This document shows, piece after piece, positions 9,860 through 17,984 of a stretch of DNA of 36,007 nt; the first letter of the stretch is position 1, and each line of letters begins with the position of its first letter. The notes under the pieces are model-generated. The model saw only the letters and a list, made by a program, of their open reading frames with translations. It did not search any database and was not told the origin of the DNA. Origin of the DNA: Fuerstiella sp. (lineage in GTDB: Bacteria > Planctomycetota > Planctomycetia > Planctomycetales > Planctomycetaceae); contig JAPYTO010000041.1 of assembly GCA_029941865.1 (NCBI GenBank), positions 1 to 36,007 of the forward strand, read 5' to 3'. The position numbers were made by a program, and so were the translations under genes.

Positions 9860-10273
9860 CACTCTGACTTTGGAATGTATTAAAGCAGTTGACTTATTCT
9901 CGTGAACCGTTCTGGCTCGTGGGCAGACCGTTTTCTCAGGCGGGAATCCGTCTGTCGCGGCCACGAGTCAGCGTACTACGCTGTAACAAAACGAGGGCGA
10001 TCAGAAGTGAAGTCACTCCAGAATCGCCCCCCGGCAAACTTTTCACTTGTACGTTGCTGAACCGGGATCTCAATCAGACACCGATAAAACAATTGTGCTG
10101 CTGGCCGCGGCCCGAGACTTCTGCTCATCGCCGAAGTCGGACACATCAACCCACTGCTAAAACTTTGTCTGTGCTCAAAATGAAGGATTGTGTGCCACTG
10201 GCTCCGCCAGTGTTTTCTTAAACCTCACACTGGCAAGGCCAGTGGCACACCTCAACGTATCGCTGACGCTGCT
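9860..10273. other. Intergenic interval with large inverted repeat
   Basis: About 414 bases without a gene between two minus-strand genes. Left part presumably carries the promoter of the 9098-9859 gene. Its right end holds the inverted repeat described separately at 10191-10250. The ORFs across it have no plausible product. Confidence 0.4.
10191..10250. repeat. Nested inverted repeat (GTGCCACTGGC type)
   Basis: Left arm tgtgccactggctccgccag (continuing tg) at 10191-10212 and right arm from 10228 to 10249 are reverse complements at 19 of 22 positions, separated by a T-rich spacer. Each arm is itself palindromic (cactggc/gccagtg). It lies just downstream of the 10274 stop codon of a minus-strand gene, so it may serve as a terminator; I also recall this type as a dispersed intergenic repeat in planctomycetes. 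Confidence 0.65.
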
Positions 10274-11437
10274 CTAGAAACCGTAGAACTGCGAAGCCTT
10301 TGAAACCGGGTGAGCAACTTCACCCGGACGGTGAACAGGGTGCTTTTCGGTGTACTGAATATGTCGCACGGGTTCCGGCACGCTGTAGCCAGGATCATGC
10401 TTCACGTCGATCAACAGATGATCGACAGGTTTCGGCATCTTGTTCTGAGAGAGATTTCGAACGGTGTGAGACTTCAATCCTGCTGGCCCGCCAAGCGGCA
10501 GATGAGGAGGTCCCGGCAATCCGATAGGAGTTGACGTCATTGGCATGCCCCATGGTGGCATAGATCCCATTCCGGCAACAGGCATTGGTGGCTGACCTGG
10601 AAATCCACCTCCTGCTGCGATCATCGCAGAGGGAACACCACCGCCGGCATCCGTGGCCAGCGTGCTGATCGGCGTCGGAGGTGCCATCTGACCTGCCTGA
10701 CCGTTCATCATCATGTAATTCACCTGAGTCACAGAACCATCTGCGTTCATCATCGATGCTGGTGGTTGCAGGTCTTTATTTCCGAATCGCAGGATCAGCA
10801 TGACCGTCCCCATTTGTTCCGCCTGCTGCACGGGATCGATACCCGGATCAAGCCGAGTGGAGACGAGTGTTTCCACACCGGCAATCGCTCGAGCCTGAAA
10901 CTCAGGAGCCGGCAGGTAAATGACCTTTGTGACCATGTTGCTGCTGTTGACGTGTTCCAGATCCTCTTCGGTGATCTCAACGGGAACAGCATTATGCTGC
11001 AGGTATGCCAATGTGTTCGGATGGGCCGCTCGCACTTCCAGAGTGGGATACAGCGGACGTGGGTCAACGCCAGGAAGTTCCAGACCTTCCAGCATCAGCT
11101 GATACACAGCCGACTGATAGAAGTCATAGTATTGACCGGACTGCACCTGACTGCTGGCAAAGGTAGCTCCTGCCCGCCAGCCGATCGTCATGGTCTCTGG
11201 ACCAACGAACTTAATCTGAGTCGACATCGGCGGGGCTGCCATGCCCATTCCGGGCTGACCGAGCATGCCCAGGACGCCGGGCCCCGGGCCGTCAACCATG
11301 GGGCCAGGGCGAGATTGCACAGCAGCCGGTGGAGCGACATGCTCGCGATTGCTGAGAATGCTGCTGCCGGTATCGAAGCTGGCACATCCTGTGCAAACCA
11401 CGACCAAGGCGCCTAACACCAGAAAATAGTCTCTCAT
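10274..11437 (-). CDS. Lipoprotein of unknown function, paralogue of the 9098-9859 product
   Basis: A 387-residue protein with a lipoprotein signal peptide (VVVCTGC, lipidated cysteine at residue 18). Residues ~40-75 and ~225-330 are rich in proline, glycine and methionine, probably disordered. Residues ~111-219 form the ordered core: LPGV, LYPTLEV, VEITEEDLEHV, MVTKVIYLPAPEF, EQMGTVMLILRFGN. That core is homologous to the secreted protein encoded just downstream on the same strand, so the two are diverged duplicates or members of a clustered family. Nothing indicates catalysis (no conserved D/H/C/S arrangement seen). Probably a periplasmic or outer-surface structural or binding protein. It faces the LolA-like/vWA unit across a 271-base divergent interval. 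Function not known. Confidence 0.72.
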   Translation of the reverse strand: MRDYFLVLGALVVVCTGCASFDTGSSILSNREHVAPPAAVQSRPGPMVDGPGPGVLGMLGQPGMGMAAPPMSTQIKFVGPETMTIGWRAGATFASSQVQSGQYYDFYQSAVYQLMLEGLELPGVDPRPLYPTLEVRAAHPNTLAYLQHNAVPVEITEEDLEHVNSSNMVTKVIYLPAPEFQARAIAGVETLVSTRLDPGIDPVQQAEQMGTVMLILRFGNKDLQPPASMMNADGSVTQVNYMMMNGQAGQMAPPTPISTLATDAGGGVPSAMIAAGGGFPGQPPMPVAGMGSMPPWGMPMTSTPIGLPGPPHLPLGGPAGLKSHTVRNLSQNKMPKPVDHLLIDVKHDPGYSVPEPVRHIQYTEKHPVHRPGEVAHPVSKASQFYGF

Positions 11438-11708
11438 TGCAATCCCTTCCGTGCCATTGGCAATTTAAGCCAACAGCGCCCTGTCGAATCACCGTATGTC
11501 GTTGTGGAAACTGTCTTTCCGACCAGATTCGTGGTTGACGGCAAAAAGGTGTTTGCTGTCGACCCAGCGGCATGTTCCGCAGTAGAATTGCTGCTGCCAT
11601 GCCCGTTTCAGCGCAGTTGATCTGCGACGTTCGACGGATACTGGTCCTTCACTCCTTGTTTCGGGACGGAACAACTCGAATCTTTGGCAAATTCAGCACA
11701 ATCCGAAA

Positions 11709-12776
11709 ATGAAGCATAAACCGCAAACTTTGACATTGTCGCTTTCCCTCTGTGTAGTCGCCATTTCTGCCGTTGCAGCGGCCGTCAGCACATTCGGCCC
11801 GTCTGCATTCGGCCAGAATCAGGATCCGCCGCAGAAAGCTGCTCCGTCACAGAAGAAGTCCGATCTCGCTGCAGCGGATGTCTTCAGCAGGGTCGCCGAA
11901 AAACTGGATGGCGTGGAGTCTCTTTCCTGCGAAATCTATCAGACGGTAATGCTGTCCGGACAAAGGTTTCACGCCATCGGGCGCTACATACATGCCACGG
12001 GAAACCGAATGCGACTGGAGTACCGCATCGTCCCCATACGAGCTCTCAAGGCCAGCGACTCAAATGCCCTCGCACTTGATAGCGAGCCGGAAGCCCCGCC
12101 CACAGACAGTGTCATGGGATCTCTGCAACAGATCTGTGACGGCAGTGTGCTGTGGTCCCTGTGGGCCAACGGCGATCAAAAGCAACTGACGCGCCGCAAC
12201 ATTCGCGAAATCGTTGACGCTGTCGGTGAACTACCAAACTATAGTGAGGCCCAGAGCCTGCAGGCTCTGGGCGTTGGCGGATTGCAGACTCTTATCGCAC
12301 AGCTTCAGGTAGGCATGGAATTCGGCACGGTCATGGAGCAGCAATCCGGCAACCAGCGATTGCTTGTACTTTCCGGACGCTGGTCTGCTCAGGCTCGGAA
12401 GGAATACTTTGGCCTGGCGGACAACCCAGCTGCTGTGCTGCCTGAATACATCCCGGACTACGTGCGAATCTACGTTGATGCCGATGCGCTGCTGCCACGA
12501 CGTATTGAATACCTGAAGAAACATCCCGACCCCGAACAGAAACAGATTCGCCCGGCGGTCGTCCTGGATTTCCGCCGGATCGAAATCAACAGTACTATCT
12601 CCGAAGATACGTTTCAGTTTAAACTCCCTGATGGCGAGCCGATCTCGGAAGTCGATCTGACAGCTCAGGTGATTGAGAGCATCAAGCAGATCGCGGCGCA
12701 AGATGCTCCCCCCGAAACCCAAACGCCGGAAACGACGACCGAGCAAAAAGACGAAACGCCCGCCAGGTCGGAATAG
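11709..12776 (+). CDS. LolA-like periplasmic protein
   Basis: A 355-residue exported protein. Residues 1-36 form a signal peptide (hydrophobic stretch LSLSLCVVAISAVAAAVSTF, cleavage near FGQ). Residues ~55-315 have the layout of the LolA/outer-membrane lipoprotein-sorting fold: VEKL-like helix, then SLSCEIYQTV, HAIGRYIHATGNRMRLEYRI, ICDGSVLWSLWANG, and a late TISEDTFQFKLPDGE, the standard end of such domains in planctomycete proteins. The C-terminus is charged and probably disordered. This class may bind lipid or a hydrophobic ligand in the periplasm, but true lipoprotein carriage is not shown. It is followed after 21 bases by a membrane-anchored vWA gene, so the two are likely cotranscribed and may cooperate in the envelope. 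Confidence 0.72.
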   Translation: MKHKPQTLTLSLSLCVVAISAVAAAVSTFGPSAFGQNQDPPQKAAPSQKKSDLAAADVFSRVAEKLDGVESLSCEIYQTVMLSGQRFHAIGRYIHATGNRMRLEYRIVPIRALKASDSNALALDSEPEAPPTDSVMGSLQQICDGSVLWSLWANGDQKQLTRRNIREIVDAVGELPNYSEAQSLQALGVGGLQTLIAQLQVGMEFGTVMEQQSGNQRLLVLSGRWSAQARKEYFGLADNPAAVLPEYIPDYVRIYVDADALLPRRIEYLKKHPDPEQKQIRPAVVLDFRRIEINSTISEDTFQFKLPDGEPISEVDLTAQVIESIKQIAAQDAPPETQTPETTTEQKDETPARSE

Positions 12777-12797
12777 GCATGGCGTGGTCAACTCATC

Positions 12798-13853
12798 ATG
12801 GACCTGCCAACTCGCAATAATGGCTCTCGACTTGCCGCACTGCTTCCCAGCAGCCTGGTGTCACTCGCCGTACACCTGGTGGTGTTGCTTGTCGCAGGGA
12901 TGTCTCTGCGAGGCTGCGATAAGGGTGTGCCGGTGGAAGCCGGCGGCCGAGACTTCCGCCAGGTCGGACTGGTCCTGATTCCCGATCATTCGGTCCAGGA
13001 CACCAGCACGCCTCGGCAGAACCCACACGATGTTGAACAGGAGCACGCTGCGGATCCTGTTGCACTGCCGGAAACAGTAACATCGATCCCCACAAAAGCC
13101 CCCACGATCTCAGAGCTGCTGGCCACAGAATCTGCCAACACCCGGGTCTCCAATCCATTGGCCGTGGCTATGGATCTGTCAAAAACGATTGGCCCTGGAG
13201 AACCGATCGGCAGCACGGCCAATCTTCAGGCAGGCATTCCGCCTCAGATTCGTCCAGCCGGCAATTCGGGACAGGGGGCTGCCGGTTCACCAACGCCCGG
13301 GCCCGGCGAAACGCAGTTTATGAACATTGTCGACGGCGGCAGCAGCTTCGTCTACGTGGTCGATACTTCCAGCAGCATGAGCGAAGGCAGCCGAATGGGC
13401 CTGGCAAAGAGTCAGCTGAAAGGCAGCCTGAGACTGCTGCGACCGAACCAGAAGTTTCAGGTCCTGTTTTACAACGAAGCAATTACTCAGATGAAACTCA
13501 GAAAACGGCCTCTGCAGGACATGTATGCCGCCACAGAAGTGCAGGTTCAACTGGGGGCCCAGGAAATTGATCGCGTTCAGCCCAGAGCGGGGACTGTACA
13601 CAAAGCCCCGCTGCTGCGTGCCCTTGATTTGCAACCGGATGTCATCTACTTCCTGACGGACGGCGAAAACCCGGCGCTGTCGACCAAAGGCCCCGGCTCT
13701 GACCTGGACGTCATTCGTCGCAGGAACGGCAGACGGACTCGCATTCACGTCATCGAATTCGGTTCGGGCGCCAAAGAATCACGGCGTGAGTCATGGCTGC
13801 AACTGTTGGCGCACCAGTCCGGCGGCGTGTACAAATACATCCCCGTACGTTGA
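12798..13853 (+). CDS. Membrane-anchored vWA-domain protein
   Basis: A 351-residue protein with one N-terminal membrane helix (about residues 13-35, LPSSLVSLAVHLVVLLVAG), a proline/threonine-rich linker of ~140 residues, and a C-terminal von Willebrand factor A domain. The metal-ion site is DTSSSMS at residues 189-195, the conserved threonine region is PRAGTVHKAPLLRAL, and YFLTDGEN is at ~284-291, so the domain should be able to bind a divalent metal. It probably lies in the periplasm and acts by protein-protein contact. It is the second gene of a unit with the LolA-like protein. The linker precedes a predicted exposed module, an arrangement common among planctomycete vWA proteins that resemble TonB/energiser-like anchors at the N-terminus. 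Confidence 0.78.
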   Translation: MDLPTRNNGSRLAALLPSSLVSLAVHLVVLLVAGMSLRGCDKGVPVEAGGRDFRQVGLVLIPDHSVQDTSTPRQNPHDVEQEHAADPVALPETVTSIPTKAPTISELLATESANTRVSNPLAVAMDLSKTIGPGEPIGSTANLQAGIPPQIRPAGNSGQGAAGSPTPGPGETQFMNIVDGGSSFVYVVDTSSSMSEGSRMGLAKSQLKGSLRLLRPNQKFQVLFYNEAITQMKLRKRPLQDMYAATEVQVQLGAQEIDRVQPRAGTVHKAPLLRALDLQPDVIYFLTDGENPALSTKGPGSDLDVIRRRNGRRTRIHVIEFGSGAKESRRESWLQLLAHQSGGVYKYIPVR

Positions 13854-14332
13854 CGTCCGCGACGAGGGACGCATCACCTGAGATGGCCGGCAGCTGACAC
13901 GCGTGATAAGAGCTGGTGAAGTTTCAAAACAGCGTTTCACCCATGGGCGAGCCGGGTACGTCGGTACCCGGATTATTGTGTTAAGAACCACTGCGTTGCG
14001 GATCGAGCCATAGCGTTTATCACACCAAACCTGCATTGAAATCAGGGGACTTACGTCCCCCGCTCGCCGAGGGCGAGGAGTCTTCGTCCAGCGACCGGCG
14101 GAGACCTGCGTCTGCGGCATTGATTGCTAAGGTGTCGTTCTATCGCAGCCCAACCGCTGGTTGATTTATTATTCTGAACCGCTCAGTTGCCACATTGTGG
14201 CCACATTCACGGATTCCAGCCATTTCTTAAAACGTTTGCAGGCTGAGGCGTCGATTGACAGCCACCATTCGGATACATAACTCAGAAATCGGAAACGAAG
14301 TTGTGAGTCAGTTCAAACAAAAGGACGTCTAA
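13854..14332. repeat. Gene-free interval with three small hairpins
   Basis: About 480 bases with no plausible gene. It carries three perfect hairpins: ccgggtac/gtacccgg with loop gtcg at 13952-13971, ggggac/gtcccc with loop ttac at 14045-14060, and ctcgcc/ggcgag at 14063-14077. The block from about 13890 to 14120 has the look of a dispersed planctomycete palindromic element rather than unique regulatory DNA; this is from recall. The right 200 bases, AT-richer, should hold the promoter of the gene at 14333. Confidence 0.5.
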
Positions 14333-15520
14333 GTGACCCGTTCATTCACGGTTCTGGATGTTGACGAAGGCATCTACGAAGCTGCGTTTGCCATTGACGC
14401 GCAGGCGATTGGTGCCGAAGTCGGCGCTGCCGATTGGAGCGTCCGCCTGCAGCGACTGCATGGCGGATTGTCGGAAGGAGTGGACGTCATCTGGCTGGAC
14501 AACGGCTGCACTCGGCTGGCTATTCTTGCCACCAGAGGTATGGGGGTATGGAAAGCAACAGTTGCGGGCACACCGCTGGAATGGAAGTCACCCGTGGAAC
14601 GTCCCGTCCACCCGTCATTTGTCGACCAAACCCGCCGTGGTGGAATCGGCTGGCTGGACGGCTTTAACGAATTGATTTGTCGCTGTGGCCTGAGCTCGCA
14701 TGGAGCCCCAGGCACGGACGTGATCAAAGACGCCAGCGGCAACGTCCTGTCGGAGCAGTTCCTGCCGTTGCATGGTCGCATCGCCAACCTTGCGGCGCAT
14801 CAGGTCCGTGTCGAAGTTTCCGATGACGGAGCGATCTCTGTGATTGGTGTGGTCGATGAAGCCAGCATGTTTGGCGGAAAACTGCGTCTGATATCAACGC
14901 TGACGACCCACGTCGGCAGTACAACATTCGAAATCAGCGATACCGTGCAGAACCTTGGGGCCACATCAGCGGAAGTCGAGATACTGTACCACTGTAACAT
15001 CGGCCGACCATTTCTGGGAGAAGGCGCGACCTTTCACATGGCGGCTGAAGAAGTGGCTCCGCGAGATGCCCGAGCCGCCGAAGACATGGACACGTGGACG
15101 ACGTGCGGCAAGCCAACACCCGGATACACAGAGCAGTGCTACTTTGTGAAACCGATCACAGATGACGACGGCCGCAGTCTTGCGGTGCTGCGGAATCCTT
15201 CGGCTTCGAAAGCCGTCGCGATTCGATTCGACGCGTCAACGTTACCGTGGCTGACGCTCTGGAAGAACACTCAACCGGAATCAGACGGTTATGTCACGGG
15301 CCTTGAACCTGGCAGCAGCTTCCCAAACCTGAAGACCTTCGAACGACAACACGGCCGAGTCATCTCACTGGAATCGCAACAGTCAATGACCTTCGACCTG
15401 TCGATCTCTGTGGCCACCGATGAGAACGACACCACACAACTGACCGACGAAGTCAACGAACTGCAGACGCGTCACGAATTGAAACTGCACACCGCGCCTC
15501 ACGCGGACTGGAGTCAATAG
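14333..15520 (+). CDS. DUF4432 aldose-1-epimerase-like protein
   Basis: A 395-residue cytoplasmic protein without signal peptide. The GTG start at 14333 is supported by aaaagga eight bases upstream. The pattern matches the DUF4432 branch of the galactose mutarotase-like superfamily: RGMGVWKATVAGTPLEW near residue 63-82, then GGIGWLDGFNELICRCGLSS and HGAPG, then LPLHGRIAN, all of which are recognised features of that family's beta-supersandwich core. Members are thought to bind or epimerise sugars; the substrate is unknown. The helicase gene recQ begins 3 bases after the stop, so both are probably on one transcript, although no functional link is evident. Confidence 0.78.
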   Translation: MTRSFTVLDVDEGIYEAAFAIDAQAIGAEVGAADWSVRLQRLHGGLSEGVDVIWLDNGCTRLAILATRGMGVWKATVAGTPLEWKSPVERPVHPSFVDQTRRGGIGWLDGFNELICRCGLSSHGAPGTDVIKDASGNVLSEQFLPLHGRIANLAAHQVRVEVSDDGAISVIGVVDEASMFGGKLRLISTLTTHVGSTTFEISDTVQNLGATSAEVEILYHCNIGRPFLGEGATFHMAAEEVAPRDARAAEDMDTWTTCGKPTPGYTEQCYFVKPITDDDGRSLAVLRNPSASKAVAIRFDASTLPWLTLWKNTQPESDGYVTGLEPGSSFPNLKTFERQHGRVISLESQQSMTFDLSISVATDENDTTQLTDEVNELQTRHELKLHTAPHADWSQ

Positions 15521-15523
15521 AAC

Positions 15524-16972
15524 GTGCCCAACGTCAGCGACATTCTTCAATCGTATTTTGATTTCGACACCTTCCGTGGCCCGCAGCAGCAAATCATCGA
15601 ACACGTGCTGGACAATCAGCACGCGATGGTGATCATGCCCACAGGCATGGGAAAGTCGCTGTGTTACCAGATCCCGGCACTCGCGATCGACGCCGCACCA
15701 TGCGACGATGAACGGCCACCCATCACGCTGGTTCTGTCTCCGCTGATTGCTCTGATGAAGGACCAGGTCGATTCGCTGCAGGACCGCGGAATCAAAGCTG
15801 CATTTATCAATTCGTCGCTTAGAAGGAACGAACGCGAGACTCGTTACAAAGCCATCGCCGACGGGCGTTACGCCATCCTGTATGTGACGCCGGAACGATT
15901 TCGCAAGCCGGAATTCCTGGACGTCATTGCCAAACGAACGGTGAGGTTGCTGGCCGTCGATGAAGCTCACTGCATCAGTGAATGGGGTCATGACTTTCGC
16001 CCCGACTATACGCGTCTAAGCGAGTTGCGGGCTGTGATGGGCAACCCCACAACAATCGCACTGACCGCCACCGCGACACCGGAAGTCCAGACCGACATCG
16101 TGCGGCAACTGGGCCTGCAGCCCGAAGAAATCCGCCTGTTTCACGAGGGCATCGACCGCCCCAACCTGGAACTGAAAGTCGAGGACGTCTGGGACGCGGA
16201 TGAAAAAGTCGCAGCCATGACACAGATCTTCGACAGATGGCAGACGATCGATTCGACGGGCAGTGGAATTGTCTACTTTACGCTGATCAGAACGCTGGAA
16301 GAATTCAGCGATCGATTGCAGAAGACGGGCATTAAGCACGTCTGTTACCACGGAAGCCTTGAGCGTCGCAGCCGGAAAGCCATTCAGGACGATTTCATGA
16401 AGGGCCGCAATCGTCTGGTGCTGGCGACAAATGCCTTCGGCATGGGGGTCGACAAAGAAGACATTCGCTTTGTGATCCACGCTGACGTGCCGGGTTCCAT
16501 GGAATCGTATTACCAGGAAATCGGTCGAGCGGGTCGCGACGGCAAACCGGCCGAGTGTGTGTTACTTTACGACCAGCGAGACCTGAACACGCAGATGGAG
16601 TTCATGCGCTGGAGCAACCCCGATGCCGACTTTTACCAACGAGTCTACGACCACCTGAAAAACAACACCGAACAGGTACGGGCGTTTGGCATCGATTGGC
16701 TCAGAGAACAGCTATGCGATCGACAGCGACATGATCGTCGCGTCGAAACAACGCTGGCGATGCTGCAGCGCTACGGTGTCATTGAAGACGAAATTGACCT
16801 GGGCAATGTCACCGTTCTGTTACCACTGCCGGAACAACTCGCCGACGAAGAGCGACTGGCGGCCAAGCTGATGCGCGACCAGAAAAAACTATACGCTCTG
16901 GTCCAGTACGTACAGTCAGAAGACGACCGCAAACGATTCATTCACGAATACTTCGGCCTGCAAATGCCCTAG
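15524..16972 (+). CDS. recQ: RecQ-family ATP-dependent DNA helicase, short form without zinc domain and HRDC
   Basis: A 482-residue superfamily 2 helicase, 3'-5' polarity by family. Walker A is PTGMGKS at residues 39-45, the DEAH box is at 146-149 within AVDEAHCISEWGHDFRP, motif IV region starts at GIVYFTL, and motif VI is EIGRAGRDGKPAECVLLY. After the helicase core there is a stretch resembling the start of the RecQ C-terminal region, and the protein ends DRKRFIHEYFGLQMP. In E. coli RecQ the matching place (CRRxxLxxYFGE) starts the four-cysteine zinc module; here the cysteine is replaced by aspartate and the protein stops at that point, so the zinc module and HRDC domain are absent. GTG start, 3 bases after the DUF4432 stop. 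Likely role is recombination or repair, possibly with altered DNA binding. Confidence 0.9.
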   Translation: MPNVSDILQSYFDFDTFRGPQQQIIEHVLDNQHAMVIMPTGMGKSLCYQIPALAIDAAPCDDERPPITLVLSPLIALMKDQVDSLQDRGIKAAFINSSLRRNERETRYKAIADGRYAILYVTPERFRKPEFLDVIAKRTVRLLAVDEAHCISEWGHDFRPDYTRLSELRAVMGNPTTIALTATATPEVQTDIVRQLGLQPEEIRLFHEGIDRPNLELKVEDVWDADEKVAAMTQIFDRWQTIDSTGSGIVYFTLIRTLEEFSDRLQKTGIKHVCYHGSLERRSRKAIQDDFMKGRNRLVLATNAFGMGVDKEDIRFVIHADVPGSMESYYQEIGRAGRDGKPAECVLLYDQRDLNTQMEFMRWSNPDADFYQRVYDHLKNNTEQVRAFGIDWLREQLCDRQRHDRRVETTLAMLQRYGVIEDEIDLGNVTVLLPLPEQLADEERLAAKLMRDQKKLYALVQYVQSEDDRKRFIHEYFGLQMP

Positions 16973-17047
16973 CAGGCTGCCCGTTAAAGTAGACGGATCC
17001 AGGAGCCACAGCGACGCCGCTCCGGCAATGCGATGATCCAGGAAGTG

Positions 17048-17094
17048 GGCTGAAAACGCCGGAACAGCGCTTCGCTCGATCCGGCCTTTCAGCC
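17048..17094. repeat. Inverted repeat, probable terminator of recQ
   Basis: Arms ggctgaaaacgccgg (17048-17062) and ccggcctttcagcc (17081-17094) are near-perfect reverse complements with an 18-base loop. It lies between the recQ stop and the end of a small minus-strand gene. There is no U-tract. The surrounding 16975-17105 block resembles, from memory, a dispersed planctomycete intergenic sequence. Confidence 0.55.
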
Positions 17095-17108
17095 TCCCGC
17101 CGCCGGTG

Positions 17109-17309
17109 TCAGCAGACCGCCAGCGATGGTGACGAATCCAGGTAACTCAACGTCCGGCGATACTTGCATTCAGCGACCAGCATCTGCTTGACCAGTTCGA
17201 CCGAAACAGTCTGCAGGTTGACGTTCGCCTGAACAAGCGAATCGTATACGGCCTGACCGGCTGCGGACTCAAGAAGCTGGTTTTCAAGGTTTTGTGAGTT
17301 GAATGACAT
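17109..17309 (-). CDS. Small conserved-looking hypothetical protein (66 residues)
   Basis: Not recognised. The start is well supported: on the minus strand gaaggga lies eight bases before the ATG. The product is mainly predicted helical (LENQLLESAAGQAVYDSLVQ then VNLQTVSVELVKQMLVAEC), with no signal peptide or membrane span, and ends with a serine-rich tail. It is transcribed towards recQ. The clean ribosome binding site and amphipathic composition make it more likely real than random, but no function can be assigned. Confidence 0.5.
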   Translation of the reverse strand: MSFNSQNLENQLLESAAGQAVYDSLVQANVNLQTVSVELVKQMLVAECKYRRTLSYLDSSPSLAVC

Positions 17310-17984
17310 GACTGATTTCCCTTCATTTCCTTTTCAGGGTTGGACAGGTGTTTGCGCTGGTGGGTTCGCTTTGTCTGACATGTTGTTGCCGGAAGTTGAT
17401 TGTTTCAAAATCCGTTACGATCTTTTGCCATGGCAATACAAAACGCTTGAGGTGAATTCCGCGATGCAACCAAAATTCATTCCGTTTGGCAGCCTGCAGA
17501 ACGCGGCAGGTGAACGACGTTCGTTCGATGCTGATTCCTCAAAGCAGGTGGCGTGCCGATTCACCGGCTTGTCGCAGAAATAATCGACGGGTGCAGAAAT
17601 GGCCCGTTTCCCAGGGCGATCGAGGATGTTTTCAAACGCTGATTCTGCCTGACGAACAACGTCCGCCATTGATTGGTGTCGTGCTGGCGGCACAAGGTGC
17701 ACTCAGCCTGACGACACCTCTTCCGGCCCAGGTCCAAATGCCGGGTTCGCGTCAACGGATTACGAATGAGAGCCTGCAGTTGATTGAAAAAATGACTGCG
17801 AACTCCCAGACTCCGCACTCACGGCCCGGGTCTGCGGTGCCCAGGGCCAGTCGGTTTCCGCAACCAGCCTTCCCTGCGCTCAACGTTTTTCAGGGCCGTG
17901 CAACGACTGTCCAACTATCGCGAACGCCTCAGCTCGGCCACGTAGAATCTACAATTCCCTTCCCCAATCCCTGTTGGTGCTCCC
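17310..17984. other. Gene-free divergent interval
   Basis: About 675 bases between the small minus-strand gene and the pentahaem cytochrome gene. Overlapping short ORFs on both strands lack ribosome binding sites or recognisable products. It should contain divergent promoters. No palindromic element or repeat of note was seen. Confidence 0.35.

Noticed and set aside
10766..11416. 216-codon plus-strand ORF
   Set aside because: Antisense to the lipoprotein at 10274-11437, which has a signal peptide and a homologue next door.
13791..14120. 109-codon minus-strand ORF
   Set aside because: It spans the end of the vWA gene and a palindromic repeat block, so it is an artefact of repeat sequence.
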